The position numbers were made by a program, and so were the translations under genes. Shown in pieces: positions 7,556 to 15,845 of a stretch of 64,000 nt of DNA (positions are counted from its first letter, which is position 1; every line of letters begins with the position of its first letter). The notes under the pieces are model-generated. The model made no database searches, was not told where the DNA came from, and was given only the letters and a program-made list of their open reading frames with translations. The DNA is from Ruegeria arenilitoris (GTDB lineage: Bacteria; Pseudomonadota; Alphaproteobacteria; Rhodobacterales; Rhodobacteraceae): positions 62,001-126,000 of the forward strand of contig NZ_WQDA01000006.1 in the NCBI RefSeq assembly GCF_013032855.1, in the 5' to 3' direction.

Positions 7556-7969
7556 ATGTTCAAACACATAATGTTTCCCGTCGATCTGCATCTGCCACCC
7601 GAAGTGCGCAAGGCGGCCGAGGTTGCGGCACAAGTCGCCCGGTGGCAGGGGGCGCGGATAACCATCGTCAGCGTGACAAGCAATCAGCCCGGCGACCCCA
7701 CGCAAACCGAATCCGCGATCAAGGACCATCTGTCCGATCTGGCGGACGAGTTGTCCCAAGCCAGTGGAGCGCAAGTTGATTTCCGCAACATTCATTCGGT
7801 GGATGTGGCGGTCGAAGTGGATGGTGACCTGGCCCGCACCGCTGAAGAGATCGGTGCCGACCTGATCGTGGTGGGCACCCATGCGCCGCGGATTACCGAC
7901 TTTATACTGTCCAGTCATGCCGGATATCTGGCCAAACATGCCAGCATGTCGGTCTTCGTAGTGCGCTAG
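7556..7969 (+). CDS. Universal stress protein UspA family
   Basis: 137 residues with the Usp opening MFKHIMFPVDLHLPPEVRKAA and a C-terminal DLIVVGTHAPR strand. The usual ATP-binding pattern G-2x-G-9x-G(S/T) is broken (GTHAPRITDF lacks the second Gly), so it may not bind ATP. A strong AAAGGAGG lies 5 bases before the ATG. Its stop overlaps the convergent arsR stop by 4 bp. It is probably a general-stress cytoplasmic protein; the exact role is unknown. Confidence 0.88.
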   Translation: MFKHIMFPVDLHLPPEVRKAAEVAAQVARWQGARITIVSVTSNQPGDPTQTESAIKDHLSDLADELSQASGAQVDFRNIHSVDVAVEVDGDLARTAEEIGADLIVVGTHAPRITDFILSSHAGYLAKHASMSVFVVR

Positions 7970-8301
7970 ACCTCGTCCCCCGCGGAAAGCTGGTTTTCCA
8001 GGAACCGCTCGAACGCGTCCAGATTCACGGGTTCGAACTGCCCGAACCCTTGCATCCAGACCGAGGCCGCGCGCAACGCGTCGGGTTCCAGCTTGCACCA
8101 TTTCACCCGGCCGCGCTTTTCCTGGCTGATCAGCCCGGCCCGGGTCAGGATCGTCAAGTGTTTTGAGATCGCCGCCAGTGACATCTCGAACGGCTCGGCC
8201 ACGTCGGTGACGGCCATGTCATCCTCGAGCAGCATCGCCAGAATGGCGCGCCGCGTGGGGTCGGCCAGGGCCGCAAAGACGGTATCGAGGTCATCGGACA
8301 T
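7966..8301 (-). CDS. ArsR family winged-helix repressor
   Basis: 111 residues. The ArsR helix-turn-helix is clear: LADPTRRAILAMLLEDDMAVTD, the recognition helix MSLAAISKHLTIL and the wing SQEKRGRVKWCKL. No conserved metal-binding cysteine cluster is present, which fits the non-metal ArsR branch (SdpR-like autorepressors) that often pairs with an SRPBCC protein. No such partner is next to it here. ATG 8301 was chosen at the start of homology; another in-frame ATG at 8339 sits inside the palindrome at 8333-8348, which is more likely its own operator. Confidence 0.88.
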   Translation of the reverse strand: MSDDLDTVFAALADPTRRAILAMLLEDDMAVTDVAEPFEMSLAAISKHLTILTRAGLISQEKRGRVKWCKLEPDALRAASVWMQGFGQFEPVNLDAFERFLENQLSAGDEV

Positions 8302-8332
8302 GATCCCGCTGAACCACAGCCGGAAAGTTTGG

Positions 8333-8348
8333 TCAACCATTTGGTTGA
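8333..8348. promoter_or_regulatory. Perfect palindrome TCAACCATTTGGTTGA, probable ArsR operator
   Basis: TCAACCA-TT-TGGTTGA is a perfect 7+2+7 inverted repeat 31 bases upstream of the arsR start. ArsR proteins bind such repeats across their own promoter, so autorepression is the natural reading. Confidence 0.6.
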
Positions 8349-8473
8349 ATATGCGGAATCCGGTGCTTCTAGCGGAATGGATTGCCAGCGACCCGATCGG
8401 CAGACAACGTGCTCCCTTAATATACATTAGAAAACAAAGGTTTAAGCTGCGCCAATTGGAGCCATCAACAGCG

Positions 8474-8500
8474 TTGACTCTGCGCGCGAGGCCGCATAGC
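8474..8500 (+). promoter_or_regulatory. Weak promoter candidate for the F0 ATP synthase operon
   Basis: TTGACT at 8474-8479 is followed after 15 bases by CATAGC at 8495-8500, 33 bases before the atpI GTG. The -35 element is good and the -10 weak, with a short spacer, so this is tentative. The rest of the gap from 8349 holds an AT-rich patch near 8417-8440 and no recognised gene. Confidence 0.25.
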
Positions 8501-8532
8501 AACTGCGCCAAGACTGTGCGAGGGAAACGCCC

Positions 8533-8865
8533 GTGACCGATGACGACCCAAAGCAGCGCCTGACGCAGCTTGAGGCCAAGATCGACGCGGCAAAAAAGGC
8601 CAAAGCGCCGAAACCTCGTGCGGACGCTGACATATCCGGGGGCGAGCTGGCCTGGCGGATGGTCATCGAGATGGTTTCCGGTCTGGGGATCGGATTTGGC
8701 ATCGGGTACGGGCTGGACAGCCTGTTCGGGACGATCCCGATCTTCCTGGTGCTGTTCACATTGCTGGGCCTTGTCGCGGGCGTGAAGGTCATGCTCCGCA
8801 GCGCGCAAGAAGCTCAAGAGAAACAAGCGGCCTCGACACAGGCCGAGAAGGACGAGAGGGACTGA
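8533..8865 (+). CDS. atpI: ATP synthase subunit I (AtpI)
   Basis: 110 residues, GTG start. A charged N-terminal segment of about 45 residues is followed by two membrane helices ([21 protein letters not shown] and [19 protein letters not shown]) and a charged tail, the AtpI layout. AtpI is an assembly helper for the c-ring and precedes atpB in many bacterial atp operons. It lies 2 bases before the atpB start. Identity rests on length, topology and position. Confidence 0.88.
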   Translation: MTDDDPKQRLTQLEAKIDAAKKAKAPKPRADADISGGELAWRMVIEMVSGLGIGFGIGYGLDSLFGTIPIFLVLFTLLGLVAGVKVMLRSAQEAQEKQAASTQAEKDERD

Positions 8866-8867
8866 AC

Positions 8868-9623
8868 GTGGCGACCGAGACCACCGCAGCAGAAGGCAGC
8901 AGCCTGGTTTTCCATCCGATGGACCAGTTCATCGTCAAGCCGCTTTTCGGCGGTGAGGTGGCTTGGTACACGCCCACCAACGTGACCCTGTGGCTGTTCT
9001 TCGCGGTTCTGGCCATCATCGGCCTGCTGGTGCTCAGCACCTCGAAGCGCGCCATCGTTCCGACCCGTATGCAGTCGATCGCCGAGCTGGCATACGGATT
9101 CATCTACAAGATGCTGGAAGACATCTGTGGCAAGGAAGGCGTCAAATACTTCCCGTATGTCATGACCCTGTTCATGTTCATCGTCACAGCGAACTTCCTC
9201 GGCCTGATCCCGACCTCGTTCACTACGACATCGCATTTCGCGGTCACCATTCCGCTGGCGCTGGCCGTGTTCCTGACCGTGACCGTTCTGGGCTTTGTCA
9301 AGAACGGCGCCGGGTTCCTCAGCCTGTTCTGGGTGTCCAGCGCGCCGCTGGCGCTGCGCCCGATCCTGGCGATCATCGAGCTGATCTCGTACTTCGTGCG
9401 CCCGGTCAGCCACTCCATTCGTCTTGCAGGTAACGTCATGGCCGGCCACGCCGTGATCAAGGTTTTCGCCGGCTTCGCCGCGGTCGCCGTGATCTCGCCC
9501 GTGTCCGTTCTGGCGATCACCGCAATGTACGGCCTCGAGGTCCTGGTGGCCTTCATTCAGGCCTACGTATTCACCATTCTGACCTGTGTTTATCTGAAGG
9601 ACGCTCTGCATCCGCATCACTGA
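8868..9623 (+). CDS. atpB: F0F1 ATP synthase subunit a
   Basis: 251 residues with GTG start. Subunit a forms the proton half-channels of F0 in the inner membrane. The essential arginine is seen in [14 protein letters not shown] (Arg near residue 185), and the last helix carries the conserved [18 protein letters not shown]-terminal [12 protein letters not shown] is typical of alphaproteobacteria. The gene follows atpI and precedes atpE. A small perfect hairpin starts immediately after the stop (9624-9639). Confidence 0.97.
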   Translation: MATETTAAEGSSLVFHPMDQFIVKPLFGGEVAWYTPTNVTLWLFFAVLAIIGLLVLSTSKRAIVPTRMQSIAELAYGFIYKMLEDICGKEGVKYFPYVMTLFMFIVTANFLGLIPTSFTTTSHFAVTIPLALAVFLTVTVLGFVKNGAGFLSLFWVSSAPLALRPILAIIELISYFVRPVSHSIRLAGNVMAGHAVIKVFAGFAAVAVISPVSVLAITAMYGLEVLVAFIQAYVFTILTCVYLKDALHPHH

Positions 9624-9639
9624 TCAGGGACGACCCTGA
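9624..9639 (+). other. Hairpin TCAGGG-ACGA-CCCTGA between atpB and atpE
   Basis: A perfect 6-bp stem with a 4-base loop begins right after the atpB stop codon. No U-run follows, so it is not a classical terminator. Together with the hairpin at 9942-9972 it brackets atpE and may guide mRNA processing or stability. Confidence 0.5.
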
Positions 9640-9692
9640 GCACAGGAACGATAACCCAAAATCGAAACTTCCAATTCGTAAGGAGAAACATC

Positions 9693-9917
9693 ATGGAAGG
9701 CGATCTCGCACACATCGGCGCAGGCCTGGCAGCAATCGGTTCCGGCGCGGCCGCAATCGGGGTGGGCAACGTGGCCGGCAACTTCCTGGCCGGCGCTCTG
9801 CGCAACCCTTCGGCGGCTGCTTCGCAGACCGCAACCCTGTTCATCGGTATCGCATTCGCAGAAGCCCTGGGGATCTTCGCATTCCTGGTCTCGCTGCTGC
9901 TGATGTTCGCCGTATAA
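9693..9917 (+). CDS. atpE: F0F1 ATP synthase subunit c
   Basis: 74 residues forming the two-helix hairpin of the c subunit: a Gly/Ala-rich first helix ([20 protein letters not shown]), the polar loop ALRNPSAA and a second helix with the proton-carrying Glu at about residue 57 ([13 protein letters not shown]). An AAGGAG site lies upstream. Subunit c is needed in many copies per enzyme; hairpins on both sides of the gene could raise its relative yield. Confidence 0.97.
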   Translation: MEGDLAHIGAGLAAIGSGAAAIGVGNVAGNFLAGALRNPSAAASQTATLFIGIAFAEALGIFAFLVSLLLMFAV

Positions 9918-9941
9918 TCTGCGGAACCTGATCCTTACGCG

Positions 9942-9972
9942 CAGGTGGGCCCAAGCCATAGCGGCCCACCTG
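9942..9972 (+). other. Stable hairpin between atpE and the b subunit genes
   Basis: CAGGTGGGCC (9942-9951) pairs with GGCCCACCTG (9963-9972), a 10-bp stem with an 11-base loop, in the 86-base gap after atpE. Only TTGTAAAG follows, so full termination is unlikely. It is placed to protect the 3' end of an atpE message or attenuate read-through into the b subunit genes. Confidence 0.55.
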
Positions 9973-10003
9973 TTGTAAAGACAACGTTCCGACGGAGGAC
10001 ATC

Positions 10004-10555
10004 ATGGCGACAGAACCCATAGCTGCAGAAGCAGTCGGCAAATGCGTCGATTCCCATGGCTCGGCCATCGGGATGCCGCAGCTCTGCTTCGATTGGTTCC
10101 CCAACCAGATCTTCTGGCTGGTCATTACGCTGGTCGTCATCTTTCTGGTCCTGTCCCGCGTGGCCCTGCCGCGCATCGCGGCGATCCTGGCCGAGCGTCA
10201 GGGGACCATTACAAATGACCTGGCTGCGGCCGAAGACCTGAAGGCCAAGGCGGTCGAGGCCGAAGAGGCCTACAACAAGGCGCTGGCCGATGCCCGTGCC
10301 GAGGCTCAGCGGATCGCAGCCGAAGCGCGCGCCGAAATCCAGGCGGATCTGGATGACGCGATTGCCAAGGCAGATGCGGAAATCGCGGCCAAGGCGGCAG
10401 AATCGGAGAAGGCAATTGCCGAAATCCGTGCCGGAGCGCTGGAAAGCATTCAACAGGTTGCCAACGATACGGCGGCCGAACTGGTGACTGCGCTGGGCGG
10501 CGAGGCGGATGTCAAAACCATCAGCAGTGCCGTTAGCGCCCAGATGAAAGGATAA
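10004..10555 (+). CDS. F0F1 ATP synthase subunit b' (peripheral stalk)
   Basis: 183 residues. After a polar N-terminus with two Cys (KCVD, QLCFDW), one membrane helix ([19 protein letters not shown]) is followed by a long Ala/Glu/Lys-rich coiled-coil (about 60-165), the form of b-type stator subunits. Photosynthetic bacteria and Rhodobacterales carry two unequal b subunits; the one right after atpE is normally b'. The b/b' pair connects subunit a to F1. Confidence 0.92.
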   Translation: MATEPIAAEAVGKCVDSHGSAIGMPQLCFDWFPNQIFWLVITLVVIFLVLSRVALPRIAAILAERQGTITNDLAAAEDLKAKAVEAEEAYNKALADARAEAQRIAAEARAEIQADLDDAIAKADAEIAAKAAESEKAIAEIRAGALESIQQVANDTAAELVTALGGEADVKTISSAVSAQMKG

Positions 10556-10560
10556 GTGAA

Positions 10561-11121
10561 ATGCGGAATACACTTGCTCTTATCCTGACCGCAAGCTTCG
10601 CCAGCCCGGCGCTGGCCGCAAGCGGGCCGTTCTTCTCGCTGGCGAACACCGACTTCGTTGTGACGCTGGGCTTCATCGTCTTTATCGCGGTCCTGTTCTA
10701 TTTCAAGGTTCCGTCGATGATCGGCGGGGCGTTGGACAACCGCGCCGAAGGCATCAAGGCTGAGCTGGACGAAGCCCGTGCCCTGCATGAAGAAGCGCGC
10801 AGCCTGCTGGCCTCATACGAGCGCAAGCAGCGCGAAGTGCAGACTCAGGCCGAAGCCATCGTGGCCGCGGCGAAGGAAGATTCGGTTCTGGCTGCCGAAC
10901 AGGCAAAGGCGGATCTGGAGAAATCCATCGCGCGTCGTCTGGCTGCCGCACAGGATCAAATCGCATCGGCCGAGGCATCGGCGGTGAAGGAAGTGCGCGA
11001 CCAGGCTGTTACTGCGGCCGTTGCGGCGGCCAAGTCCGTGCTTGCCAAGCAGATGACTGCGGCGCAAGCCAACAAGCTGATTGACGACGCCATTGCTGAC
11101 GTAGGCTTAAAACTGCACTGA
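10561..11121 (+). CDS. atpF: F0F1 ATP synthase subunit b (peripheral stalk)
   Basis: 186 residues, 5 bases after the b' stop. The N-terminus MRNTLALILTASFASPALAAS looks like a cleavable signal peptide, as in some alphaproteobacterial b subunits; then one membrane helix (FVVTLGFIVFIAVLFYFKV) and a long coiled-coil follow. This is the last gene of the F0 operon; the F1 genes are not here, matching the split F0/F1 arrangement of this bacterial group. A terminator follows at 11158. Confidence 0.93.
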   Translation: MRNTLALILTASFASPALAASGPFFSLANTDFVVTLGFIVFIAVLFYFKVPSMIGGALDNRAEGIKAELDEARALHEEARSLLASYERKQREVQTQAEAIVAAAKEDSVLAAEQAKADLEKSIARRLAAAQDQIASAEASAVKEVRDQAVTAAVAAAKSVLAKQMTAAQANKLIDDAIADVGLKLH

Positions 11122-11157
11122 TTTTGTCGCTGCCACGTCTTGAAAATGTCAATCCAG

Positions 11158-11186
11158 ACGGCCCGCCAAATCGCGCGGGCCGTTTT
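11158..11186 (+). terminator. Rho-independent terminator of the F0 operon
   Basis: ACGGCCCGC (11158-11166) pairs with GCGGGCCGT (11175-11183), with an 8-base loop, followed by TTTTCT. It lies 36 bases after the atpF stop. The stem is GC-rich and the U-run short but adequate. Confidence 0.85.
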
Positions 11187-11275
11187 CTAATTTGTGGGTA
11201 ATAGTGGGAGTTGTTTACAAGTAGGGTCGCCGATAGAGTTGGCGCAACTTTCAATTTTTCCGATGGTACCCTTCA

Positions 11276-12205
11276 ATGAAGCTTCTTGAAATTGCGCCGG
11301 ATAAACTGGCCCCAATCTGTTTGTTTGCGTTCAATAGGCCGGACCACACCCGACAAACGCTTGCGGCACTTCGAGATTCTCCGCTGGCTGAAAGCAGTGA
11401 TTTGACCGTGTTTGTTGATGGTCCGAGGGTTCCGGAAGAGGCGCGTTTGACGGGCGAAGTTGTGGATATTGTGGCCGAAGCGAAAGGTTTTCGCTCGGTC
11501 AAGTTGATCAAGCAGAGCACAAACCAAGGCCTCGCCAAATCAGTTATTGATGGCGTTACTATGATGCTAGATGAACATGAACAGGTGATTGTCCTAGAAG
11601 ATGATATAGTTGTCTCGCCGCCTTTCCTCGAATTTATGAACCGATCCCTTGCTACGTTAAAATGCAGTGATCAGGTCGCCAGTATCAGTGGGTACTCTGA
11701 ACCAATATCAAACATGCCTGAGGCCTATTTCTTGAGAAAGGGGAGTAGTTGGGGTTGGGCAACTTGGCGACGAGTATGGAACTGCGTGCAATGGGACGGG
11801 CAGGCGTTGTTGAGCGAGCTCGAGGCGTCGGGCCGTCTCAAAGACCTTGAGTTTGAAGCGAATTCAGGATTTCACAAGATGCTTGAAGATCAGGTTGCCA
11901 GCAAGAACAACTCTTGGGCAATTAGATTTTATGTTTGGTGCTTCCTGAACCAAAAATTGCACTTGCTTCCTGGAAGAAGTCTTGTGCAAAACATCGGTCA
12001 TGATGGTAGCGGTACCCATTGTGGGAACTCTGAGTTCTGGAAAACGGAATTTGTGCGGGCGATGGCTATTGACGATCTAGATCTCAAACTGGAAGAGATG
12101 CCCGAGGTCTACCAAGCGCATGTCAGACGGTTTCAGGACGAATTTGGGGTTTTGGGTCAGAGAAAGCCTAAGCTCGGCCTCTTGCGCCGAGTTTTTTCAA
12201 GATAG
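11276..12205 (+). CDS. Glycosyltransferase, GT-A fold (family 2-like)
   Basis: 309 residues. The N-terminal nucleotide-sugar domain reads PICLFAFNRPDHTRQTLAAL, then DLTVFVDGPR and, at about 105-110, VIVLEDDIVVSPPFLEFM, with an EDD in the position of the metal-binding DxD. SSWGWATWRRVW near 155-165 is a Trp-rich acceptor motif seen in surface-polysaccharide transferases. It probably transfers a sugar to a cell-surface glycan or protein. First gene of a four-gene cassette more A/T-rich than the flanking ATP synthase genes, which hints at horizontal acquisition. Confidence 0.82.
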   Translation: MKLLEIAPDKLAPICLFAFNRPDHTRQTLAALRDSPLAESSDLTVFVDGPRVPEEARLTGEVVDIVAEAKGFRSVKLIKQSTNQGLAKSVIDGVTMMLDEHEQVIVLEDDIVVSPPFLEFMNRSLATLKCSDQVASISGYSEPISNMPEAYFLRKGSSWGWATWRRVWNCVQWDGQALLSELEASGRLKDLEFEANSGFHKMLEDQVASKNNSWAIRFYVWCFLNQKLHLLPGRSLVQNIGHDGSGTHCGNSEFWKTEFVRAMAIDDLDLKLEEMPEVYQAHVRRFQDEFGVLGQRKPKLGLLRRVFSR

Positions 12206-12217
12206 GATTGTACAACA

Positions 12218-13324
12218 GTGATACCTGTAGCCATTCCAGACCTGAGCGGACTGGAAAAGGAATATGTCCAAGAGGCCTTGGATAGCACGTGGATCTCGTC
12301 CAGCGGCGCTTTTCTGGATCGCTTCGAAAGTGAGTTTGCGTCTCTTTGCCAAGTCAAACATAGTTTGGCGGTCTGCAATGGAACCGTTGCGTTGCACCTT
12401 GCGCTGTTGGCGTTGGATGTGCGCCCGGGAGACGAAGTACTGGTTCCGTCTTTGACCTACATAGCGACTGCCAACGCAGTCAGGTATATGGGGGCGGTGC
12501 CGGTATTTGTGGACGTCGATCCGGATACATGGTGTCTTGATCCGTCCCGCCTGGAAGACGCTATCACGGCAAGAACCAAAGGGATTATAGCTGTCCATCT
12601 CTATGGACATCCAGCCGATATGGATCAGATCAATCACATAGCCGGAGTTCATGGGCTATGGGTTGTGGAAGACGCCGCCGAGGCGCACATGGCCGAATAC
12701 AAAGGGCGCCGTGTTGGTTCGATGTCGTCGATTGCCACCTTTTCCTTCTTTGGCAATAAGGTTTTCACTTGCGGCGAAGGTGGCGCAATTACTCTCAACG
12801 ATGACAATCTTGTCCTGCGCGCGCGCACCTTGCGAGGTCAGGGTGTTGACCCGGACCGCCGGTATTACTTCCCGATTGTGGGTTACAATTTCCGACTGAC
12901 AAATGTCGCGGCTGCAATGCTGTGCGCACAGATCGAGCGATATCAGGATATTTTGAAACGCCGTCAGGAAATTTTTGACTTGTACGAAGAGACTCTCTCC
13001 GGGTGTCGCGGCGTCGGTTTTCAGCCGGTTGCGGACTGGGCAAAGCGGACGCCGTGGCTTTTCAGCATTACGATCGATCCGTTGGAATTTGGCTGCTCAA
13101 GAGATGAACTTGCTGAGATGCTGCTTGAAAACGGCGTGGACACGCGACCGTTTTTCTATCCGCTTCACAAACTTCCACCTTACCGTGAGGGGCATGCTGG
13201 TAAAGAACCGCTAGTCGTGACCGAACGTTTGGCCGAGACAGGTTTGAACCTCCCAACCTATACAACAATGAGTGACGATCACGTCGAAACTGTTTGCCGT
13301 CACATACTGAACATTGCCAAATGA
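12218..13324 (+). CDS. DegT/DnrJ/EryC1 sugar aminotransferase, perosamine-synthase-like
   Basis: 368 residues, GTG start. PLP-dependent sugar aminotransferase: the cofactor lysine is Lys181 in SFFGNKVFTCGEGGAI, and EDAAEAH at 151-157 is the ring-contact motif. The VHLYGHPADMD segment and the GNK-x-T-GEGG context resemble GDP-perosamine synthases, which aminate GDP-4-keto-6-deoxymannose, but related 4-keto sugar aminotransferases cannot be excluded. The last codons overlap the next gene (ATGA). Within the cassette it would make an amino sugar that the GNAT enzyme acylates and the glycosyltransferases attach. Confidence 0.88.
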   Translation: MIPVAIPDLSGLEKEYVQEALDSTWISSSGAFLDRFESEFASLCQVKHSLAVCNGTVALHLALLALDVRPGDEVLVPSLTYIATANAVRYMGAVPVFVDVDPDTWCLDPSRLEDAITARTKGIIAVHLYGHPADMDQINHIAGVHGLWVVEDAAEAHMAEYKGRRVGSMSSIATFSFFGNKVFTCGEGGAITLNDDNLVLRARTLRGQGVDPDRRYYFPIVGYNFRLTNVAAAMLCAQIERYQDILKRRQEIFDLYEETLSGCRGVGFQPVADWAKRTPWLFSITIDPLEFGCSRDELAEMLLENGVDTRPFFYPLHKLPPYREGHAGKEPLVVTERLAETGLNLPTYTTMSDDHVETVCRHILNIAK

Positions 13325-13785
13325 GAACTGAGTCGCGCGTGTTCAGAAATCTGGCATCAGATGACGTAGAGGCATTGCTTTCGTTCTTTCGCTCGCTGAC
13401 CGAACAGGATCGTTGTTTTTTTCACCCACATCTCTTCGATGCAAAAACAGCCCAAGGCATCTGCCGCAATCCGGGAAAGGATATTTTTGCGGCTGGCTTC
13501 CAGTATTCCGACATAAAGGCCTACGGGATGTTGCGAGGATGGAATGACGGGTTTGAGGTGCCCCGGTTAGGAATTGCTACAGGTCCTTCAGCACGTGGCC
13601 ACGGATGGTCAGACGGATTGATGGACTACCTACATCAGGCGGCGCGTGACGCGGGTGCTTCACGGGTGGAACTCAAAGTGGATGTTCGCAACAAAGCCGC
13701 CATAGCATTGTACCGGCGTCATGGATACCAGTTCCCCAAGAAGTTTCCGAATTCACCTGACACCATTGCCTGGAGGTCTCTGTAG
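13321..13785 (+). CDS. GNAT family N-acetyltransferase in the amino-sugar cassette
   Basis: 154 residues from the ATG at 13321, which overlaps the aminotransferase stop; the frame extends upstream inside that gene. The GNAT core is seen in RLGIATGPSARGHGWSDGLMDYL (acetyl-CoA loop) and SRVELKVDVRNKAAIALYRRHGYQF, the typical C-terminal alpha/beta half. Directly after a sugar aminotransferase, the most economical role is N-acetylation of the new 4-amino group, as PseH does for pseudaminic acid. It could instead be an unrelated acetyltransferase. Confidence 0.82.
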   Translation: MRTESRVFRNLASDDVEALLSFFRSLTEQDRCFFHPHLFDAKTAQGICRNPGKDIFAAGFQYSDIKAYGMLRGWNDGFEVPRLGIATGPSARGHGWSDGLMDYLHQAARDAGASRVELKVDVRNKAAIALYRRHGYQFPKKFPNSPDTIAWRSL

Positions 13786-15056
13786 TGCGCGTGTGCATAG
13801 ATGCGAGAGCCGGCGGCGGTTGGGCCGGTGGCGTGGAGATGCTGATCATAGGGCTTGCTCAGGGATTTTCACAGTTAACTGATGGAGATGAACAGTACTT
13901 TTTCTTCACGAATCCCAACTCGGCTGATTGGCTAGAACCTTATCTGGGAAGGAATTGCCATTTGCTTCCGTCCCACCCGATGAAACCGAGTAAACAAAGG
14001 AATGTGTTTCAACGTAGCGCAGGGCGGGTTCGGTACTTCCTGCAGAAAACTCACGACAAGCGAGTGGCTAAAACCCTTGCTAGTCAGATGCAGGCGCCAG
14101 ACGGAGTTTCGGGCAGCAACGGGCGTATTGAAGCGGCGAACATCGACATCGTGCACTTCACATTGCAGGAAGCCTTCGCCACTGAAATTCCGTTCATTTA
14201 TCATCCGCATGATCTGCAGCACCGACACTTTCCAGAGTTCTTTAAGTCGGAAGAGATCGCTTGGCGGGACACTGTGTACAGATATTTCTGCGAGAAAGCA
14301 CAACTGGTTTCGACCGTTTCATCATGGGTGAAGAAGGATGTAGTTGAAGCTTATGGGCTTCCTGGGGAAAAGGTCGCGGTTGTTCCTTTCGCGCCACCAA
14401 ATCTTGGCTACCACGAGCCTTCTTCGTCGGATCTCGCGCGGGCGGTGGAGAAGTTTGATCTGCCATCGAGTTTTGCATTTTATCCTGCTCAAACTTGGCG
14501 CCACAAAAACCACATCCGTTTGATTGAGGCCGCTGCACGTGCCAAACATAGTGGAGCGCCTGACATGAATCTCGTTTTCAGCGGTCAGAAAAACAACTAC
14601 TATCCAGCTATAGCTGCCAAGGTCGATGAACTTGGCATGGAAAAGAACGTCCGATTTGTCGGTTTTGTCACTCCTATCGAATTGCAAAGTCTTTATCGGC
14701 TCGCCAGATGCGTCGCGGTGCCGTCATTGCACGAAGCTGCTAGTTTCCCGATTTGGGAAGCATTTTCTGCAGGCGCGCCTGTGGTATGTTCGTCCGTTAC
14801 GTCTTTGCCGGAACAGGTAGGCTCTGCCGCTGTTCTGTTTGACCCTCTCAACACAGAGCAGATGAGTGATGCTTTACTTACAGTTTGGTCTGATAGTGAA
14901 CTTAGAAACGAACTGATCGCCAAAGGACGTGAGCGAGTCCGCCAATTGACTTGGTCAAGAACATGTCGTCAGTTCCGAGCGCACTATCGTGCAATTTTGA
15001 GAAGACGTTTGACCGCTGAAGATAAAGAGATTCTATCGGCACCTGCGGCGCTTTGA
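13785..15056 (+). CDS. Glycosyltransferase family 4 (GT-B fold)
   Basis: 423 residues, GTG start sharing one base with the preceding TAG stop. N-terminal MRVCIDARAGGGWAGGVEML is the Gly-rich loop of group 1 transferases. The C-terminal Rossmann domain shows FAFYPAQTWRHKNHIRLIEA, VRFVGFVTPIELQSLYR and the donor-binding motif HEAASFPIWEAFSAGAPVV near 315-333, close to the E-x7-E pattern (one Glu visible). Retaining transferase, probably for a surface glycan. It closes the cassette, tail-to-tail with the GntR regulator (3-bp gap). Confidence 0.88.
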   Translation: MRVCIDARAGGGWAGGVEMLIIGLAQGFSQLTDGDEQYFFFTNPNSADWLEPYLGRNCHLLPSHPMKPSKQRNVFQRSAGRVRYFLQKTHDKRVAKTLASQMQAPDGVSGSNGRIEAANIDIVHFTLQEAFATEIPFIYHPHDLQHRHFPEFFKSEEIAWRDTVYRYFCEKAQLVSTVSSWVKKDVVEAYGLPGEKVAVVPFAPPNLGYHEPSSSDLARAVEKFDLPSSFAFYPAQTWRHKNHIRLIEAAARAKHSGAPDMNLVFSGQKNNYYPAIAAKVDELGMEKNVRFVGFVTPIELQSLYRLARCVAVPSLHEAASFPIWEAFSAGAPVVCSSVTSLPEQVGSAAVLFDPLNTEQMSDALLTVWSDSELRNELIAKGRERVRQLTWSRTCRQFRAHYRAILRRRLTAEDKEILSAPAAL

Positions 15057-15059
15057 TCG

Positions 15060-15827
15060 CTACTGTTCCACAACGTGCCCGAGACGCAGTCGCGCAATTG
15101 ACTCATGTTTTTCGTATGTGATGCGTTCTGAGAAGGATTTCTCCACAAAGTCTAGGTGCTGCTGGATTGCGTGTCGGGACTCTATGGGGGCACGCGCCTG
15201 CAATGCCATGTTGATCGCACGGTGCTGATCCAGAATGGCTTCGCGGGTCGCGCGTTGTTGGAACATGATCTGACGGTTGTAGAACACGCCCTGCCGCAGC
15301 AGGTCGAACATCGACCGCATCATGTGCAGCATCACCACGTTGTGGCTGGCCTCGATGATCGCCATGTGGAACTGCGCGTCCAGATGGGCCTCGTCATCGG
15401 CCGCGTTGCGGGCATGGGCGGCCTCCATCTTGTCGAAGATCGCCTGGATCACCTTCAGGTCGCTGTCCGAGCCCAGCCGCGCGGCGCGTTCGGCCGCCAG
15501 ACCTTCCATGTCGCGCCGGAACGACAGGTAATCGAACACGGCCTCGTCATGGCTGCTGAACAGACGGATCAGCGCTGGCGAAAAGGCCGAGCCCAGAACC
15601 TCGGCCACATAGATGCCTGACCCGGCCTTGGCGGTCAACAGGCCCTGCTCCTGCAGTTGCGAGATCGCCTCGCGCAGCGACGGGCGCGACACGCCCAGCC
15701 GATCGGCCAACTCGCGCTCGGACGGTAGGCGCTCACCGGGGCGCAGGATCCCGCGCAGGATCAGCAACTCGATCTGTTTGACGACGGCCAGGGACAGTTT
15801 CTCGGTCTGGACTTTCTGAAAGGGCAT
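15060..15827 (-). CDS. GntR family regulator, FadR/FCD subfamily
   Basis: 255 residues. Winged helix at about 10-75 (LILRGILRPGERLPSERELA, RLGVSRPSLREAISQL), then an all-helical FCD ligand domain with the metal-binding Asp/His pattern (RRDMEGLAAERAA, HMAIIEASHNVVMLHMM). Regulators of this type answer to organic acids (pyruvate, lactate, glycolate). It is divergent from an aminotransferase gene, and the gap carries a TGGTC-N9-GACCA palindrome just before its start, probably the operator. PdhR- or LldR-like function is plausible but not provable here. Confidence 0.9.
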   Translation of the reverse strand: MPFQKVQTEKLSLAVVKQIELLILRGILRPGERLPSERELADRLGVSRPSLREAISQLQEQGLLTAKAGSGIYVAEVLGSAFSPALIRLFSSHDEAVFDYLSFRRDMEGLAAERAARLGSDSDLKVIQAIFDKMEAAHARNAADDEAHLDAQFHMAIIEASHNVVMLHMMRSMFDLLRQGVFYNRQIMFQQRATREAILDQHRAINMALQARAPIESRHAIQQHLDFVEKSFSERITYEKHESIARLRLGHVVEQ

Positions 15828-15845
15828 CGGATCATCGCTGAAAAT

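Noticed and set aside
8302-8532. Possible small gene in the arsR-atpI gap
   Set aside because: No frame with a ribosome site or protein-like composition; the region is best explained by the operator and promoter.
11276-15056. Full capsule or O-antigen biosynthesis locus
   Set aside because: Only four genes; no polymerase, flippase, ABC exporter or nucleotide-sugar dehydratase is present.
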